From NCBI GenBank assembly GCA_017853885.1, contig JAFMIR010000020.1, forward strand, positions 1-64,000: DNA of 64,000 bases, in the 5' to 3' direction. Below are positions 1-8,583 of the stretch, piece after piece. The translations under genes were made by a program, and so were the position numbers. Position 1 is the stretch's first letter, and each line of letters starts with the position of its first letter. The notes under the pieces are model-generated. The model was not told the origin of the DNA and ran no database searches. It was given only the letters and a program-made list of their open reading frames with translations. This DNA comes from Prosthecobacter sp. GTDB lineage: Bacteria; Verrucomicrobiota; Verrucomicrobiia; Verrucomicrobiales; Verrucomicrobiaceae.

Positions 1-37
1 AATTATAAGGGAAATTTGCTCCCATTTCTATTTTCTC

Positions 38-1039
38 ATGTCCGATAATGCCTCCGCCTCCACCCTCGTCGCCAATTTTCAAAAGCTCAAAGCCGCATTA
101 GCCCGGCGTATCGTGGGGCAAGAGGCGGTTATTGAACAAGTCTTCATCGCCATAGCTGCGGGCGGTCACAGCCTCTTGGAAGGCGTTCCAGGCCTAGCCA
201 AGACCTTGTTGGTGAAATCGCTTGCGGATGCCATGCACCTCAGTTTTCGCCGGGTGCAGTTCACGCCTGATCTGATGCCGGCAGACATCACCGGCACTGA
301 AATCATCCAAGAAGACCCCGAAAATGGACATCGAAAGCTTGTCTTCCAACGCGGCCCCATTTTCAGCCAAATCATTCTAGCTGACGAAATTAACCGCACA
401 CCGCCCAAGACACAGGCCGCTCTTCTTGAAGCGATGCAGGAGAAGCATGTCACAGTTGGTCAGGAGACCTTTGATCTTCCCAAGCCTTTTTTTGTGTTGG
501 CGACGCAAAATCCCATCGAGCAGGAAGGCACCTATCCGCTCCCTGAAGCGCAAAAGGACCGCTTTCTCTTCCTGATCAAAGTGGACTACCCCAGCCGAGA
601 CGATGAACGTAGCATCATCGCTCGCACCACCGGCACGGATTCTCAGGAAATCGAGGCAGTCATCACCGCTGAAGACCTCCAAGCCGCCCAACAGCTTGCA
701 CGGAAAGTGCCTGTGCCAGATCATGTCATCGATTTCGTGCTCGATCTCGTCCGCGCCACTCGCCCAAACGAGCCCGATGCCTCCGAGTATGTCAAGAGCA
801 TGCTGAGCTGGGGCGCAGGCCCACGCGCCAGTCAGATGCTCGTACTCGCTGGGAAAGTCCGTGCACTTCTTCAAGGTCGCACGCACGTCACTATCGATGA
901 CATCGAAGCCCTTGCGCACCCTGCCCTTCGACACCGTCTCGTCCCCACTTTCCATGCCGAAGCCGAAGGCATCACAGTTGACCAAATTATCAGTGAGGTG
1001 ATCCGGCGGACGAAGAAGGGCGAAGCGCACGTGCTCTGA
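38..1039 (+). CDS. MoxR-family AAA+ ATPase
   Basis: 333 aa, a typical MoxR length. The AAA+ core shows Walker A GVPGLAKT (residues 49-56), Walker B ILADEI (112-117) and a sensor-I-like ATQNP stretch (156-160), followed by the C-terminal lid. MoxR ATPases are chaperone-like and act with von Willebrand factor A proteins, often to mature or regulate enzyme complexes or envelope stress functions. The next gene encodes a DUF58 protein with a vWA-type MIDAS motif, which is the classic partner. The ATG at 38 gives a family-like N-terminus. A second MoxR lies at 40388. The target of this pair cannot be told from sequence. Confidence 0.95.
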   Translation: MSDNASASTLVANFQKLKAALARRIVGQEAVIEQVFIAIAAGGHSLLEGVPGLAKTLLVKSLADAMHLSFRRVQFTPDLMPADITGTEIIQEDPENGHRKLVFQRGPIFSQIILADEINRTPPKTQAALLEAMQEKHVTVGQETFDLPKPFFVLATQNPIEQEGTYPLPEAQKDRFLFLIKVDYPSRDDERSIIARTTGTDSQEIEAVITAEDLQAAQQLARKVPVPDHVIDFVLDLVRATRPNEPDASEYVKSMLSWGAGPRASQMLVLAGKVRALLQGRTHVTIDDIEALAHPALRHRLVPTFHAEAEGITVDQIISEVIRRTKKGEAHVL

Positions 1040-1121
1040 GTCGATTAGCACCCAAAAAGGATTCAGTCCGACAACAGAATCCATCTCTTCCATCACGCTT
1101 GTAGATTGCTCTATTTCATCA

Positions 1122-2051
1122 TTGTCAAACGTCACAATCTGCAACCTTGCCAATCCCGTGGCATCTCCATCAGACATTCTCCACGCCCAAGACATTACGT
1201 CCCTGCAGCACCTGCAGCTTTTTGCACGTACTGTCGTGGAAGGCTTCACCACTGGCCATCATGCATCGCCGCATAAAGGGTTTAGCGTCGAATTCCGTCA
1301 ACATAGGCCGTATGTCCAGGGGGATGAGATCCGCCGCCTAGATTGGAAGGTGTTTGGCCGCAGTGATCGCTTTTACATACGAGAATATGACGAGGAGACG
1401 AATCTCCGCGCCACCATCGTGCTCGATGCCAGTGGCAGCATGAACTGCCGAGGCACCAAGGGAATCTTGAAGTTCGACTACGCTCGTAAACTCGCGGCGT
1501 CCCTCGCCTACTTGCTTATGAGCCAGCAAGATGCTGTTGGACTTGTCACTTTCGACAACAGGGTGCGCAATGTGATTCCCTGCCAAACGAAGATCACACA
1601 CTTGCACGTGCTCCTGGAGACAATGATCCAGACCGTTCCCGGCAAGGACACCAGCCTTGCACCGGTCATCGAGTCGCTGGCTCAGCGACTCAAAAAACGC
1701 GGCCTCGTGATCCTTATCAGCGACTTTTTCGACAATCCCACAGCCATTCTGAAAGCGGTTGGTATTCTGCGAAAAAAAGGCCACGAGATCATCACTCTGC
1801 AACTGTGGGATCGAGATGAAATCGATTTCTCATTCGGAAACTGGGCACGGTTTGAAAATCTCGAAAATGATGAGGATTTTTTGCTACTCGACCCCGCCAC
1901 CGTGCGTCAACGCTACATGGAGGTTCAGAGACATTTTGTGAATGAGCTCAAGGAAGGATTTCGCAAGCACCAGATTGACTCAATGAGCCTAGTAACAGAC
2001 GAATCACACTCATTGGCGCTGCGGAACTACCTCGCACTTCGCATGCGTTGA
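1122..2051 (+). CDS. DUF58 domain protein (vWA-like partner of MoxR)
   Basis: 309 aa as drawn from a TTG at 1122; a GTG at 1158 is equally possible, and neither has a clear ribosome binding site. The DUF58 hallmark region with DEIRRLDWKVFGRSD is at residues 68-82. A MIDAS-type DASGS motif is at residues 102-106 in a vWA-like fold. No transmembrane segment is evident, so this is the soluble short DUF58 type. It follows moxR by 82 bp and its last codons overlap the reading frame of the next gene. MoxR-DUF58 pairs are widespread and are thought to form a chaperone/adaptor module; the client is unknown here. Confidence 0.9.
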   Translation: MSNVTICNLANPVASPSDILHAQDITSLQHLQLFARTVVEGFTTGHHASPHKGFSVEFRQHRPYVQGDEIRRLDWKVFGRSDRFYIREYDEETNLRATIVLDASGSMNCRGTKGILKFDYARKLAASLAYLLMSQQDAVGLVTFDNRVRNVIPCQTKITHLHVLLETMIQTVPGKDTSLAPVIESLAQRLKKRGLVILISDFFDNPTAILKAVGILRKKGHEIITLQLWDRDEIDFSFGNWARFENLENDEDFLLLDPATVRQRYMEVQRHFVNELKEGFRKHQIDSMSLVTDESHSLALRNYLALRMR

Positions 2052-2092
2052 GACGTATTGAACCGCAGACGAATCGTCGGCATCTTCATCAC

Positions 2093-3325
2093 ATGCATGT
2101 TCCTTCCTTGATCGCAGCTAAACGCGATGGCGCAGTGCTCAAGCACGAGGAGATCCACGAGTTGATTCGCCTTTTCACCAAAGGCGAAATTCCGGACTGC
2201 CAGATGAGCGCCCTAGCCATGGCGATCTATTTTCGAGGCATGATAGCAGAAGAAACGGCAGCCCTGACTGAGGCCATGCTGCACAGTGGTAGCATGCTGC
2301 GATGGCCATCGAACGCACCCATGCGTGTCGATAAGCATTCCACGGGAGGCATTGGTGACAAGACTTCTCTCATCATCGCCCCCCTCCTAGCCTGTGATGG
2401 TGCTTGGGTGCCAATGATCTCGGGACGTGGCCTAGGCATCACCGGTGGCACCTTAGACAAGCTAGAATCGATTCCCGGTTTCCTCACCCGCCTCGATGAG
2501 TCTGAGATTTACCGTGTGATCGAAAAGACAGGCTGCGTCCTAATCGGACAAACCGAGCATATCTGTCCTGCTGACAAGAAACTCTACTCTCTACGAGATG
2601 TGACCGGCACGGTGCCAAGCATCCCACTGATCACGGCGAGCATCCTGAGCAAAAAACTTGCGGAGGGGCTGAATCGCCTGATTCTTGATGTGAAACACGG
2701 CAGCGGTGCCTTCATGCGAACCCATGATGAGGCTGAAGAGCTGGCACAAAGCTTAGTCAAAACGGCCCAGATGCTAGGATTGAAAGTCAGTGTCCATCTC
2801 AACGCTATGAACGAGCCAACGGGACATGCGGCCGGGAATGCGCTGGAGGTCATCGAAGCTATTGGATGCCTTCAGGGGAAAGGCCCCACTGATTTGGAGG
2901 AGATTTGTCTAAACCTTGCAGCAACTGTTTCGATATCGTCGCGGGCTCGTTTACAAACGTTTCTGCGTGATGGCTCTGCGTGGCGGAAGTTTCAGCAGAT
3001 TGTTGAGGCGCAAGGAGGAGATGTTTCTAAGCTCGATAAGCTCGGGCAAGTGCATCGCGCACCAGTGATTCGTGATGTGCGTGCTGATAAGTCAGGCGTG
3101 CTGCATCAAATGGACGCTTATCAAGTCGGCCTTGCCGTTCTAAACCTTGGTGGTGGACGCTCGAGGTCCAGTGATTCAGTCGATTTTGCAGTAGGTTGCG
3201 ATCAGATTGTCAAGACTGGCACAAAAGTGGCGATAGGCCATGTGCTGGCCCGCATCCATGCACGTAGCGAATCAGCTGCGGAAGCTGCAGAACAGACAAT
3301 ACGTCGGGGTATCACGATTGAATAA
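2093..3325 (+). CDS. deoA: Pyrimidine-nucleoside/thymidine phosphorylase
   Basis: 410 aa from the ATG at 2093. A TTG at 2048 would overlap the previous stop, but the ATG start matches the family N-terminus better. The enzyme splits thymidine, deoxyuridine or uridine with phosphate into base and (deoxy)ribose-1-phosphate for salvage. The phosphate/nucleoside-binding region KHSTGGIGDK is at residues 81-90. The family signature SGRGLGITGGTLDKLE is at 110-125. The C-terminal alpha/beta domain is complete, ending near the VGCDQIVKTGTKVAIGH region. Thymidine phosphorylase (deoA) and broad pyrimidine phosphorylase (pdp) cannot be separated confidently by eye. Six bases separate it from rlmN, so the two are probably cotranscribed. 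Confidence 0.92.
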   Translation: MHVPSLIAAKRDGAVLKHEEIHELIRLFTKGEIPDCQMSALAMAIYFRGMIAEETAALTEAMLHSGSMLRWPSNAPMRVDKHSTGGIGDKTSLIIAPLLACDGAWVPMISGRGLGITGGTLDKLESIPGFLTRLDESEIYRVIEKTGCVLIGQTEHICPADKKLYSLRDVTGTVPSIPLITASILSKKLAEGLNRLILDVKHGSGAFMRTHDEAEELAQSLVKTAQMLGLKVSVHLNAMNEPTGHAAGNALEVIEAIGCLQGKGPTDLEEICLNLAATVSISSRARLQTFLRDGSAWRKFQQIVEAQGGDVSKLDKLGQVHRAPVIRDVRADKSGVLHQMDAYQVGLAVLNLGGGRSRSSDSVDFAVGCDQIVKTGTKVAIGHVLARIHARSESAAEAAEQTIRRGITIE

Positions 3326-3331
3326 GGTAAA

Positions 3332-4402
3332 ATGAATACGCACAGCCTTCATGACCTGACCTTTGATCAAATGAAAGCTCTTCTGGTGAGCGAAGGGCTG
3401 CGCCCACTGCATGCGAAGACGCTTTGGAACGCGCTGCAATACCACTCTCTTACCGATCCACTCTCATGCATAGAGCTAGCTCCACCGCTCAGGCGTTGGC
3501 TGGAAGGCTCTGTGAAGTCCGGCATGTGGAAGCTTGATGTGCTTCCAGTAAGCTCCGATGTGCGAAGCAACGATGGGTTGACACAGAAATCGCTTCTGAA
3601 GCTTGCTGACAATCAGGAGATCGAAACGGTCATCATGGGCTACAACAACCGTCACACCGCCTGTATCAGCACGCAGGCCGGTTGCGCGATGGGCTGCGTG
3701 TTCTGCGCCACAGGCCAGATGGGGTTCTCGCGCCATCTAAGGCCCGGCGAGATCGTAGCACAAGTGCATCATGCCAAACGAGTGCTCGCAGAGCAGCAGA
3801 AGCGGCTGCGTAATCTCGTATTTATGGGTATGGGTGAACCCCTACACAACTATGACGCCGTGATGACGGCGCTGGACATCATCACACACACAAGCGGCAT
3901 CAACATCGGTCCGTCAAAGGTAAGCATCTCGACCGTTGGCGTTGTGCCTGGTATCCTGCGCCTCGCCAAAGAAAAACGCCCCTACAATCTGGCTGTCTCC
4001 CTGCATGCAACCACAGACGAGGAACGCAGCGCCATTGTGCCAGCCAACCAGCGCTGGCCTTTGTCGGACCTCTTGGCGGCCTGTCGCCATTACAACGCAC
4101 AAACGGGCCGACGTATTTTCTTTGCGTGGACCATGATCCATGGGGTGAATGACACGCCCGATCATGCTAAACGCGTAGCTGAGCTTTTACGGGGTCTCGA
4201 TGCCCATCTGAACCTCATTCCGCTCAACCGCACCACAGGCTACGAAGGCATCGAAAGCGCCGAGGAGGCCGCGAATGAGTTCCACCAGCTTATTCAGGAT
4301 GCCGGGTATCCTTGCACCATCCGCCAACGTCGCGGCATTGATGTGGCCGCGGGCTGTGGACAACTTCGAGCCGAAAAAAAAAGCCGCCGTCAGGCTCCAT
4401 GA
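3332..4402 (+). CDS. rlmN: 23S rRNA (adenine(2503)-C(2))-methyltransferase RlmN
   Basis: 356 aa. Radical SAM enzyme that methylates C2 of A2503 in 23S rRNA, and in many bacteria A37 of some tRNAs. The radical SAM cluster motif CAMGCVFC places cysteines at residues 118, 122 and 125. A GMGEP motif follows, then the C-terminal GCGQL stretch carrying the cysteine that forms the protein-RNA intermediate. It lies 6 bp after the nucleoside phosphorylase. The last codons (A-rich, encoding EKKSRR) double as the U-tract and hairpin of the convergent rpsU terminator. Cfr is the alternative family, but chromosomal context and length favour RlmN. Confidence 0.95.
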   Translation: MNTHSLHDLTFDQMKALLVSEGLRPLHAKTLWNALQYHSLTDPLSCIELAPPLRRWLEGSVKSGMWKLDVLPVSSDVRSNDGLTQKSLLKLADNQEIETVIMGYNNRHTACISTQAGCAMGCVFCATGQMGFSRHLRPGEIVAQVHHAKRVLAEQQKRLRNLVFMGMGEPLHNYDAVMTALDIITHTSGINIGPSKVSISTVGVVPGILRLAKEKRPYNLAVSLHATTDEERSAIVPANQRWPLSDLLAACRHYNAQTGRRIFFAWTMIHGVNDTPDHAKRVAELLRGLDAHLNLIPLNRTTGYEGIESAEEAANEFHQLIQDAGYPCTIRQRRGIDVAAGCGQLRAEKKSRRQAP

Positions 4403-4412
4403 GCTGACGGCG
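4374..4412 (-). terminator. Intrinsic terminator of rpsU, inside the 3' end of rlmN
   Basis: Perfect 9-bp inverted repeat, 4385-4393 against 4404-4412, with a 10-nt loop. On the minus strand the hairpin is followed after two bases by nine T (A run at 4374-4382 on the plus strand). It sits about 27 bp downstream of the rpsU stop codon. The hairpin and T-tract overlap the last codons and stop of the convergent rlmN gene. On the plus strand there is no T-run, so it should act only on rpsU transcripts. Confidence 0.85.
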
Positions 4413-4438
4413 ACAGGAAAAAAGATGATCGTAAGAAA

Positions 4439-4675
4439 TCAGGCCTCTGAGGCAGGGGCTTCTGCAGCCTCTGCGGACTTCGGCATACTAAAACGAAAGC
4501 GAATCTTGCCACGCTTGGCGGCGGCGCGGGCCTTACGGCGGTAGCGCTCCTTAGGGGTTTCGTATGCGCGAAGGCGGCGGACTTCTTCAAGGATGCCGTC
4601 CATCTCAAGTCGGGTCTTCAGACGCTTGAGAGCGCGGTCAACGGGTTCGCCTTTGCGGATTTGAACTTCAGTCAT
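4439..4675 (-). CDS. rpsU: 30S ribosomal protein S21
   Basis: 78 aa from the ATG at 4675. The reading frame is open further upstream, but the S21 homology starts exactly at MTEVQIRKGEPVDRALKRLK. S21 is a small basic protein of the 30S subunit involved in initiation near the 3' end of 16S rRNA. Conserved features are the RRLRAYETPKERYRRK segment and the basic tract that follows. After the core the protein has an alanine/glutamate-rich tail of about 15 residues, longer than in many bacteria. It is followed by a strong intrinsic terminator. The nearest upstream gene on this strand is the PAP2 gene, 94 bp away. Confidence 0.95.
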   Translation of the reverse strand: MTEVQIRKGEPVDRALKRLKTRLEMDGILEEVRRLRAYETPKERYRRKARAAAKRGKIRFRFSMPKSAEAAEAPASEA

Positions 4676-4769
4676 GGTGAAATCGTAGGGGGGGGTGGTA
4701 AGGGGTTGTGAAAGTAGGGGCAGGACCGCATCCGTCAAATAGAATGTCAGCCCCTTTGAAGGACATTTT

Positions 4770-5390
4770 TCAGGGCTTGGCAGCTTCGATGATCTTCCTC
4801 CCGGCCAGCCGGCGGACGAAAAACACCACGCCAAGGCCCGTCAGCAAGCCTAAAGCCATGCTCGGCGGTATGTCAGAAGGCCAGTGAGCGCCGCAGTAGA
4901 TGCGAGACCACGCCACCGCCGCCGCGAGCAGGTAAACAACTATGCCGATACGCCGGTAAAAGCACGCCACTACGGTCGCCACGGCAAACATGTTTACCGT
5001 GTGACTGGAGGGGAAAGACTTGCCTCGCAGTTGGCCCTGAGGCTTGCTCATTTCCTTCACGGGCTTCACCAACAGCCTCATCACCGCGGGCGTAGCATGG
5101 CCGAGATCACGGATGATGACACCTTCGATGGCATCGCGAGGTCGCACGCGGCCGACGACCTTCTTCAGCGTGTTGGAGACTAGCGCGTCGCCGATGCCGA
5201 TGGCAAGGGCAGCGCAGAGAAACATCACACGTGCCTTTCTCCCTCCTCGCAAGACGAGGGCCAGAGATACCAGCACCAGCGGCGGCATCCATGCCTCGAT
5301 GGCGGAGATCGCTGGCATGACGTAGTCCAACCAGTCGGCGGACCACGTCTTATTGATGAGGCGCAGCAAATTGAGATCCCAAGTGCTCAT
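4770..5390 (-). CDS. PAP2-family membrane phosphatase
   Basis: 206 aa from the ATG at 5390, which overlaps the stop of the upstream glycosyltransferase as ATGA; this decides the start against an in-frame ATG 21 bases upstream. The three PAP2 signature blocks are present: KKVVGRVRP (76-84), PSSHT (127-131) and SRIYCGAHWPSD (162-173) with the catalytic histidines. Several hydrophobic segments surround them. PAP2 phosphatases dephosphorylate lipid phosphates such as undecaprenyl pyrophosphate, phosphatidate or lipid A phosphates at the outer face of the cytoplasmic membrane. Coupling to a GT39 enzyme that uses polyprenyl-phosphate sugars suggests a carrier-lipid or lipid A modification role; the substrate is inferred, not shown. 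Confidence 0.9.
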   Translation of the reverse strand: MSTWDLNLLRLINKTWSADWLDYVMPAISAIEAWMPPLVLVSLALVLRGGRKARVMFLCAALAIGIGDALVSNTLKKVVGRVRPRDAIEGVIIRDLGHATPAVMRLLVKPVKEMSKPQGQLRGKSFPSSHTVNMFAVATVVACFYRRIGIVVYLLAAAVAWSRIYCGAHWPSDIPPSMALGLLTGLGVVFFVRRLAGRKIIEAAKP

Positions 5391-6910
5391 GATGGGCGGA
5401 TGGCTTTCCAAGTTTTCAGTTTCACGCCGCGGAATACGCCAAACTCTCGCTTTTCCGATCCCATTGGGATGGAGATGGCTCCCACGTGTTCCAGTTTCTC
5501 AAAAGAGTCGCGGACTTCTTGCGGGACGTGTTCTTCCGTGAGGCCTTTCGGCACCAGAATCATCGCGTGCTTGCCGATGCATTCTTCCGGCCCAGGCCAG
5601 ACCTCATACTGCGACTGCGGGACGCCGCTGGCCTCCCAGCGGTAGATGCGCGGATGGCTGGGCATGTAGAATGCCATCCAAGCCGCGTGATAACGGTGGC
5701 CTACAGCCATTACAAAAGTGTTTTCCAGCTCCGGCATCCTTTGCAGCCAAGCATCCGCCTCGATTCCAACCTCACGCCAGCCTCGCAGGCTCGCCACTTT
5801 GTTGATCGTCTTCAAATCGGTGCTCATCGCCACGATCAAGGCCACATGAATGATCACGGTCATACCGCACGCGATGCGCAGCGACCAGCGACGCCAGCCT
5901 TCGCGGCCGCGTTCCAGCATCCAGGCGGCGGCGAGGATGATCGCGGGCACAAAGAAGGCCGCGGGCCAGTTGGGATTGATGCGCTGACGCAGGGCTAGGA
6001 GGGCAAAACAGGCCAGCGCAGGCCCCGCGCAGAGCCACAGATACCTTATTGGCCGTGAGAGCCTGCGAAAGCTGCGAAACGCACACCAGAGCGCCGCGAT
6101 CATCGCGATGAAAAGCATCGGCGTATAGACCAACGCCTGCAGGCCGATATTTTCGCCGATGCGGCCCAGCCACTTGCTAAAAGTGGGCGTAGAGGACGAG
6201 TCAAAGTGATGCTTCGTGTGCTCCAGCGTAATCCAGCCATGCTGCCCATTCCACCACAGCACCGGCCCGGTGAAGAGAAGGCCGAGCACCGCTGCAATCC
6301 AGAAGCCCGGACGCCGCAGTAGACCGCGATCCTCGGGTGACAATGCCGCGAAGATAATCATGAGCACTGGGAAGACCAGCATCATCTGCTTGCTCAGGCA
6401 GCCAAAGCCGATCACCAGGCCCAACAACAGCCAGTGGAAAAGCTTCTCCGGGGCCTGCGCCGCACGCCAGTAGAGCCACAGGCCGCAGGTCCATGCTAGC
6501 AGCAGCGGCGCATCAATCGTGAGCAGCAGACACAGGCCAGCATTACCCGGCGTTAGCACCATCAACAATGCCGCAAAGCCTGCCACGCGTTCACCAAGCA
6601 GATCGTGAGCAAGCCTCCAAGTCAGCAGCAAGGTGACGAGGCCCAACAGCAGCGCCGTGAAGCGAATGCCCCACTCCGCGTTGCCCGTGAGCCAACCGAT
6701 CACGCCCATCATCCAGCCGATCATCGGTGGCTTCGAGTAGTAGCCCCAGTCCGGACGGCGCCCCCAGTCCCAGTAATAGGCCTCATCCCCCGCGAGATCC
6801 GCCCCATTCACCACGACAAGCATCATGATGAGGCGCACGAATACGATCCCGCCCAGCCACATCCACAGGCGGCGGCCGCGAAGATTGTCCAAAATAGAAT
6901 CCCAAGTCAT
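5387..6910 (-). CDS. GT39-family (PMT/ArnT-like) membrane glycosyltransferase
   Basis: 507 aa integral membrane protein with about ten or more hydrophobic segments. The GT39/PMT_2 hallmark is in the first periplasmic loop: GDEAYYWDWGRRPDWGYYSK (residues 41-60), with the D-E pair expected to be catalytic or to bind the donor. Relatives such as ArnT transfer a sugar from a polyprenyl-phosphate donor to lipid A or proteins in the periplasm. The C-terminal third is a soluble region with YHAAWMAFYMPSHPRIYRW. Its stop overlaps the PAP2 start by 4 bp (ATGA), indicating translational coupling. The sugar and acceptor are unknown; no arn or lipid A genes lie nearby. Confidence 0.88.
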   Translation of the reverse strand: MTWDSILDNLRGRRLWMWLGGIVFVRLIMMLVVVNGADLAGDEAYYWDWGRRPDWGYYSKPPMIGWMMGVIGWLTGNAEWGIRFTALLLGLVTLLLTWRLAHDLLGERVAGFAALLMVLTPGNAGLCLLLTIDAPLLLAWTCGLWLYWRAAQAPEKLFHWLLLGLVIGFGCLSKQMMLVFPVLMIIFAALSPEDRGLLRRPGFWIAAVLGLLFTGPVLWWNGQHGWITLEHTKHHFDSSSTPTFSKWLGRIGENIGLQALVYTPMLFIAMIAALWCAFRSFRRLSRPIRYLWLCAGPALACFALLALRQRINPNWPAAFFVPAIILAAAWMLERGREGWRRWSLRIACGMTVIIHVALIVAMSTDLKTINKVASLRGWREVGIEADAWLQRMPELENTFVMAVGHRYHAAWMAFYMPSHPRIYRWEASGVPQSQYEVWPGPEECIGKHAMILVPKGLTEEHVPQEVRDSFEKLEHVGAISIPMGSEKREFGVFRGVKLKTWKAIRPS

Positions 6911-6943
6911 TCCCGCCTTCTAAAGAGCCTTCAAAGCCCTTCG

Positions 6944-7381
6944 TCACTCAGATTTCGCCTTTTCCAGCACGCTCCAGCCGCCTTTGAAGACGAAAGCATT
7001 CTTCACAAAGCCCATCTCTTTCAGCCGCTCCATCACCTTGCGGCTCGCCTCGCACTTTTGGCCGCTGCAATACACCACTACTGGTTTCGTGTTCGTTTGC
7101 AAGACATCGAGATGCTGCACAAGTTGATCATCAAACTGCTGCTCGCTTAAGTTCAGCGCCCCCGGCATGTGATTTAAAGCAAATTGGTCCGCGGACCGCG
7201 CATCGATCCAAAGCACATCATCGTGAAACTTATCACGGATTACAGCTAGGCTAACCTCATCATCCCGCAGCGGTAGCTGCTTCAAATACAACGCCGGAGC
7301 CCGTGGATGCCAAACCTGCGTGCCAAAAGCCGCTAATGCCGCGAGCGCGAGAAGGATCAAAGCCTGCAAGATGGCCATCAT
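6944..7381 (-). CDS. Membrane-anchored rhodanese-like protein
   Basis: 145 aa. The N-terminal hydrophobic stretch (residues 3-21) is a signal anchor or uncleaved signal. A single rhodanese domain follows, with the substrate-binding WIDARSADQFALNHMPGALN region (58-77) and the active-site cysteine C105 in VVYCSGQKC. Rhodanese domains transfer sulfane sulfur or serve in redox/sulfur sensing. The start codon at 7381 overlaps the stop of the DUF1573 gene as ATGA, so the two are translationally coupled and probably act in the same exported compartment. Confidence 0.88.
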   Translation of the reverse strand: MMAILQALILLALAALAAFGTQVWHPRAPALYLKQLPLRDDEVSLAVIRDKFHDDVLWIDARSADQFALNHMPGALNLSEQQFDDQLVQHLDVLQTNTKPVVVYCSGQKCEASRKVMERLKEMGFVKNAFVFKGGWSVLEKAKSE

Positions 7382-8058
7382 GGATCCTTCGTGGCCTCCG
7401 TAGGCTTGTTGTAGATACTGAAGAAGGCCAGTTGGCGCTGATACTTTGGGATCGTGCTGTCTGTCTCGATCTTCAGGGCGCCCAGCGTCACATCCTTCGT
7501 ACTCTTCGGCTTCACCGTGACCAGATACTCACGGCCTGGCGTAATCTCCTTCCAAGAAAATTCCACATTGTCCCGCGTCGCTGTGATGTTCTTGATCGTC
7601 ATTGGCGTATCCGCATTCATTGTCACCTTCGTCGTCTTCTCCACCGGCTCGTCGCCAACCCACCACTGCATCGTCTTCGGCTCGATTTCCACGACGGCTG
7701 GGATGTCGAGAATAAAAGTAATGACCCACTCTTTCTGCTCCGGGTCATCCGTGAGCGCGGTGATCAGTTTCTCATGTCGGCCCACAAAGGTCGAGACCTT
7801 GAACTCCGCCTTACCAGTGCCCTCTTCACCTGGCTGATACACCGCTTTGTCCAGCTCCGCGCTCAAACAGGAGCAAGAGCTTTCCAGATCGAGGATCTTG
7901 ACCGGCCTCGTGCCCTTGTTACGAAACTTGAAGGTCGTCTGCACGACCTCATCCGCCGGTTTAGGCTTCACATCGATCGCTGGCAGTTCCGTGGCCATTT
8001 CGGCATGAACGTGAACGAGCATGCTAAACAGCATCCAGAGGCGGGTGGTTGGCTTCAT
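7378..8058 (-). CDS. DUF1573 domain exported protein
   Basis: 226 aa from the ATG at 8058, which gives a signal peptide MKPTTRLWMLFSMLVHVHA with plausible cleavage after residue 19. An upstream ATG at 8112 would add 18 residues and overlap the stop of a tiny upstream frame. The DUF1573 domain is an Ig-like fold; here it carries C62 and C64 in SSCSCLSAE where the family has a cysteine pair. A second beta-rich domain follows. The family's function is unknown. The gene is coupled by ATGA to a rhodanese gene, so a redox or sulfur-related envelope role is possible but only inferred. Confidence 0.85.
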   Translation of the reverse strand: MKPTTRLWMLFSMLVHVHAEMATELPAIDVKPKPADEVVQTTFKFRNKGTRPVKILDLESSCSCLSAELDKAVYQPGEEGTGKAEFKVSTFVGRHEKLITALTDDPEQKEWVITFILDIPAVVEIEPKTMQWWVGDEPVEKTTKVTMNADTPMTIKNITATRDNVEFSWKEITPGREYLVTVKPKSTKDVTLGALKIETDSTIPKYQRQLAFFSIYNKPTEATKDP

Positions 8059-8108
8059 GGCCTGAAATCTAGGCCTTCTAATCCCAACTAGCAAAGGCCG
8101 CATTTGCT

Positions 8109-8246
8109 TCATTGCACTTTACGCATCTTTTTGACCTGCTGCAGGCCGTAAACCATTGGGATTGCAACGAAGAATCCGAAGGAGCAGTCGATGAATCTCA
8201 AGTAAATGAGAATAGCGCGGATCTCAACGCAGATGAGAGCCAGCAA
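8109..8246 (-). CDS. Possible 45-aa hydrophobic small ORF or gene remnant
   Basis: A short frame starting at a TTG (8246) reads as a plausible membrane segment: leucine/isoleucine-rich, then a basic tail QQVKKMRKVQ. Its TGA overlaps the upstream in-frame ATG (8112) of the DUF1573 gene as ATGA. A stop codon lies two codons before the TTG, so it cannot be longer. It could be a real small membrane protein, or the last piece of a lost gene whose end was coupled to DUF1573. I do not recognise it. Confidence 0.25.
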   Translation of the reverse strand: MLALICVEIRAILIYLRFIDCSFGFFVAIPMVYGLQQVKKMRKVQ

Positions 8247-8253
8247 GCCCTAC

Positions 8254-8583
8254 CCTAGGCAATGCACAAGAAATTCTGACCCGTCATTTCCATCTCATGC
8301 CACACATGCCTGATCCATCACGCGAGCCCGCTGTATCAAGTAAGATCCACGTGATCCTAAATGTCTATGCACAATCCAGACAGTTACGAATCCATTAGCA
8401 GCACAAACGCGTTCAGCCTGCTTAAAAACACCCGACGATGAACTGGCTCAGCATGCGGAGGTAGCGAGGAATATTAACACTACGGAAATAGAGCCCTTGA
8501 AACTGAAACTCGAACAATGAAACAAAACGACGAGTAAGCTAACAAAACGGTCCGTGCGCTTGTTTTCATCATCTCTCGATTCC
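8254..8583. other. Non-coding stretch between DUF1573 operon and FAD oxidoreductase gene
   Basis: About 330 bp with no convincing gene on either strand; the longest frames are about 30 codons with no family resemblance. It contains one copy of a 13-bp sequence (8254-8266, CCTAGGCAATGCA) that recurs on the other side of the FAD oxidoreductase gene. It must hold the promoter of the leftward DUF1573 operon, but no clear -35/-10 pair was recognised. No intrinsic terminator was found for the FAD oxidoreductase gene that ends here. Confidence 0.4.

Noticed and set aside
377..1252. 291-codon minus-strand open frame
   Set aside because: Lies antisense to the moxR core and the start of DUF58; has no family resemblance. 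A codon-usage shadow.
7303..8091. 262-codon plus-strand open frame
   Set aside because: Antisense to DUF1573 and rhodanese, rich in R/L/H as expected of a shadow frame.
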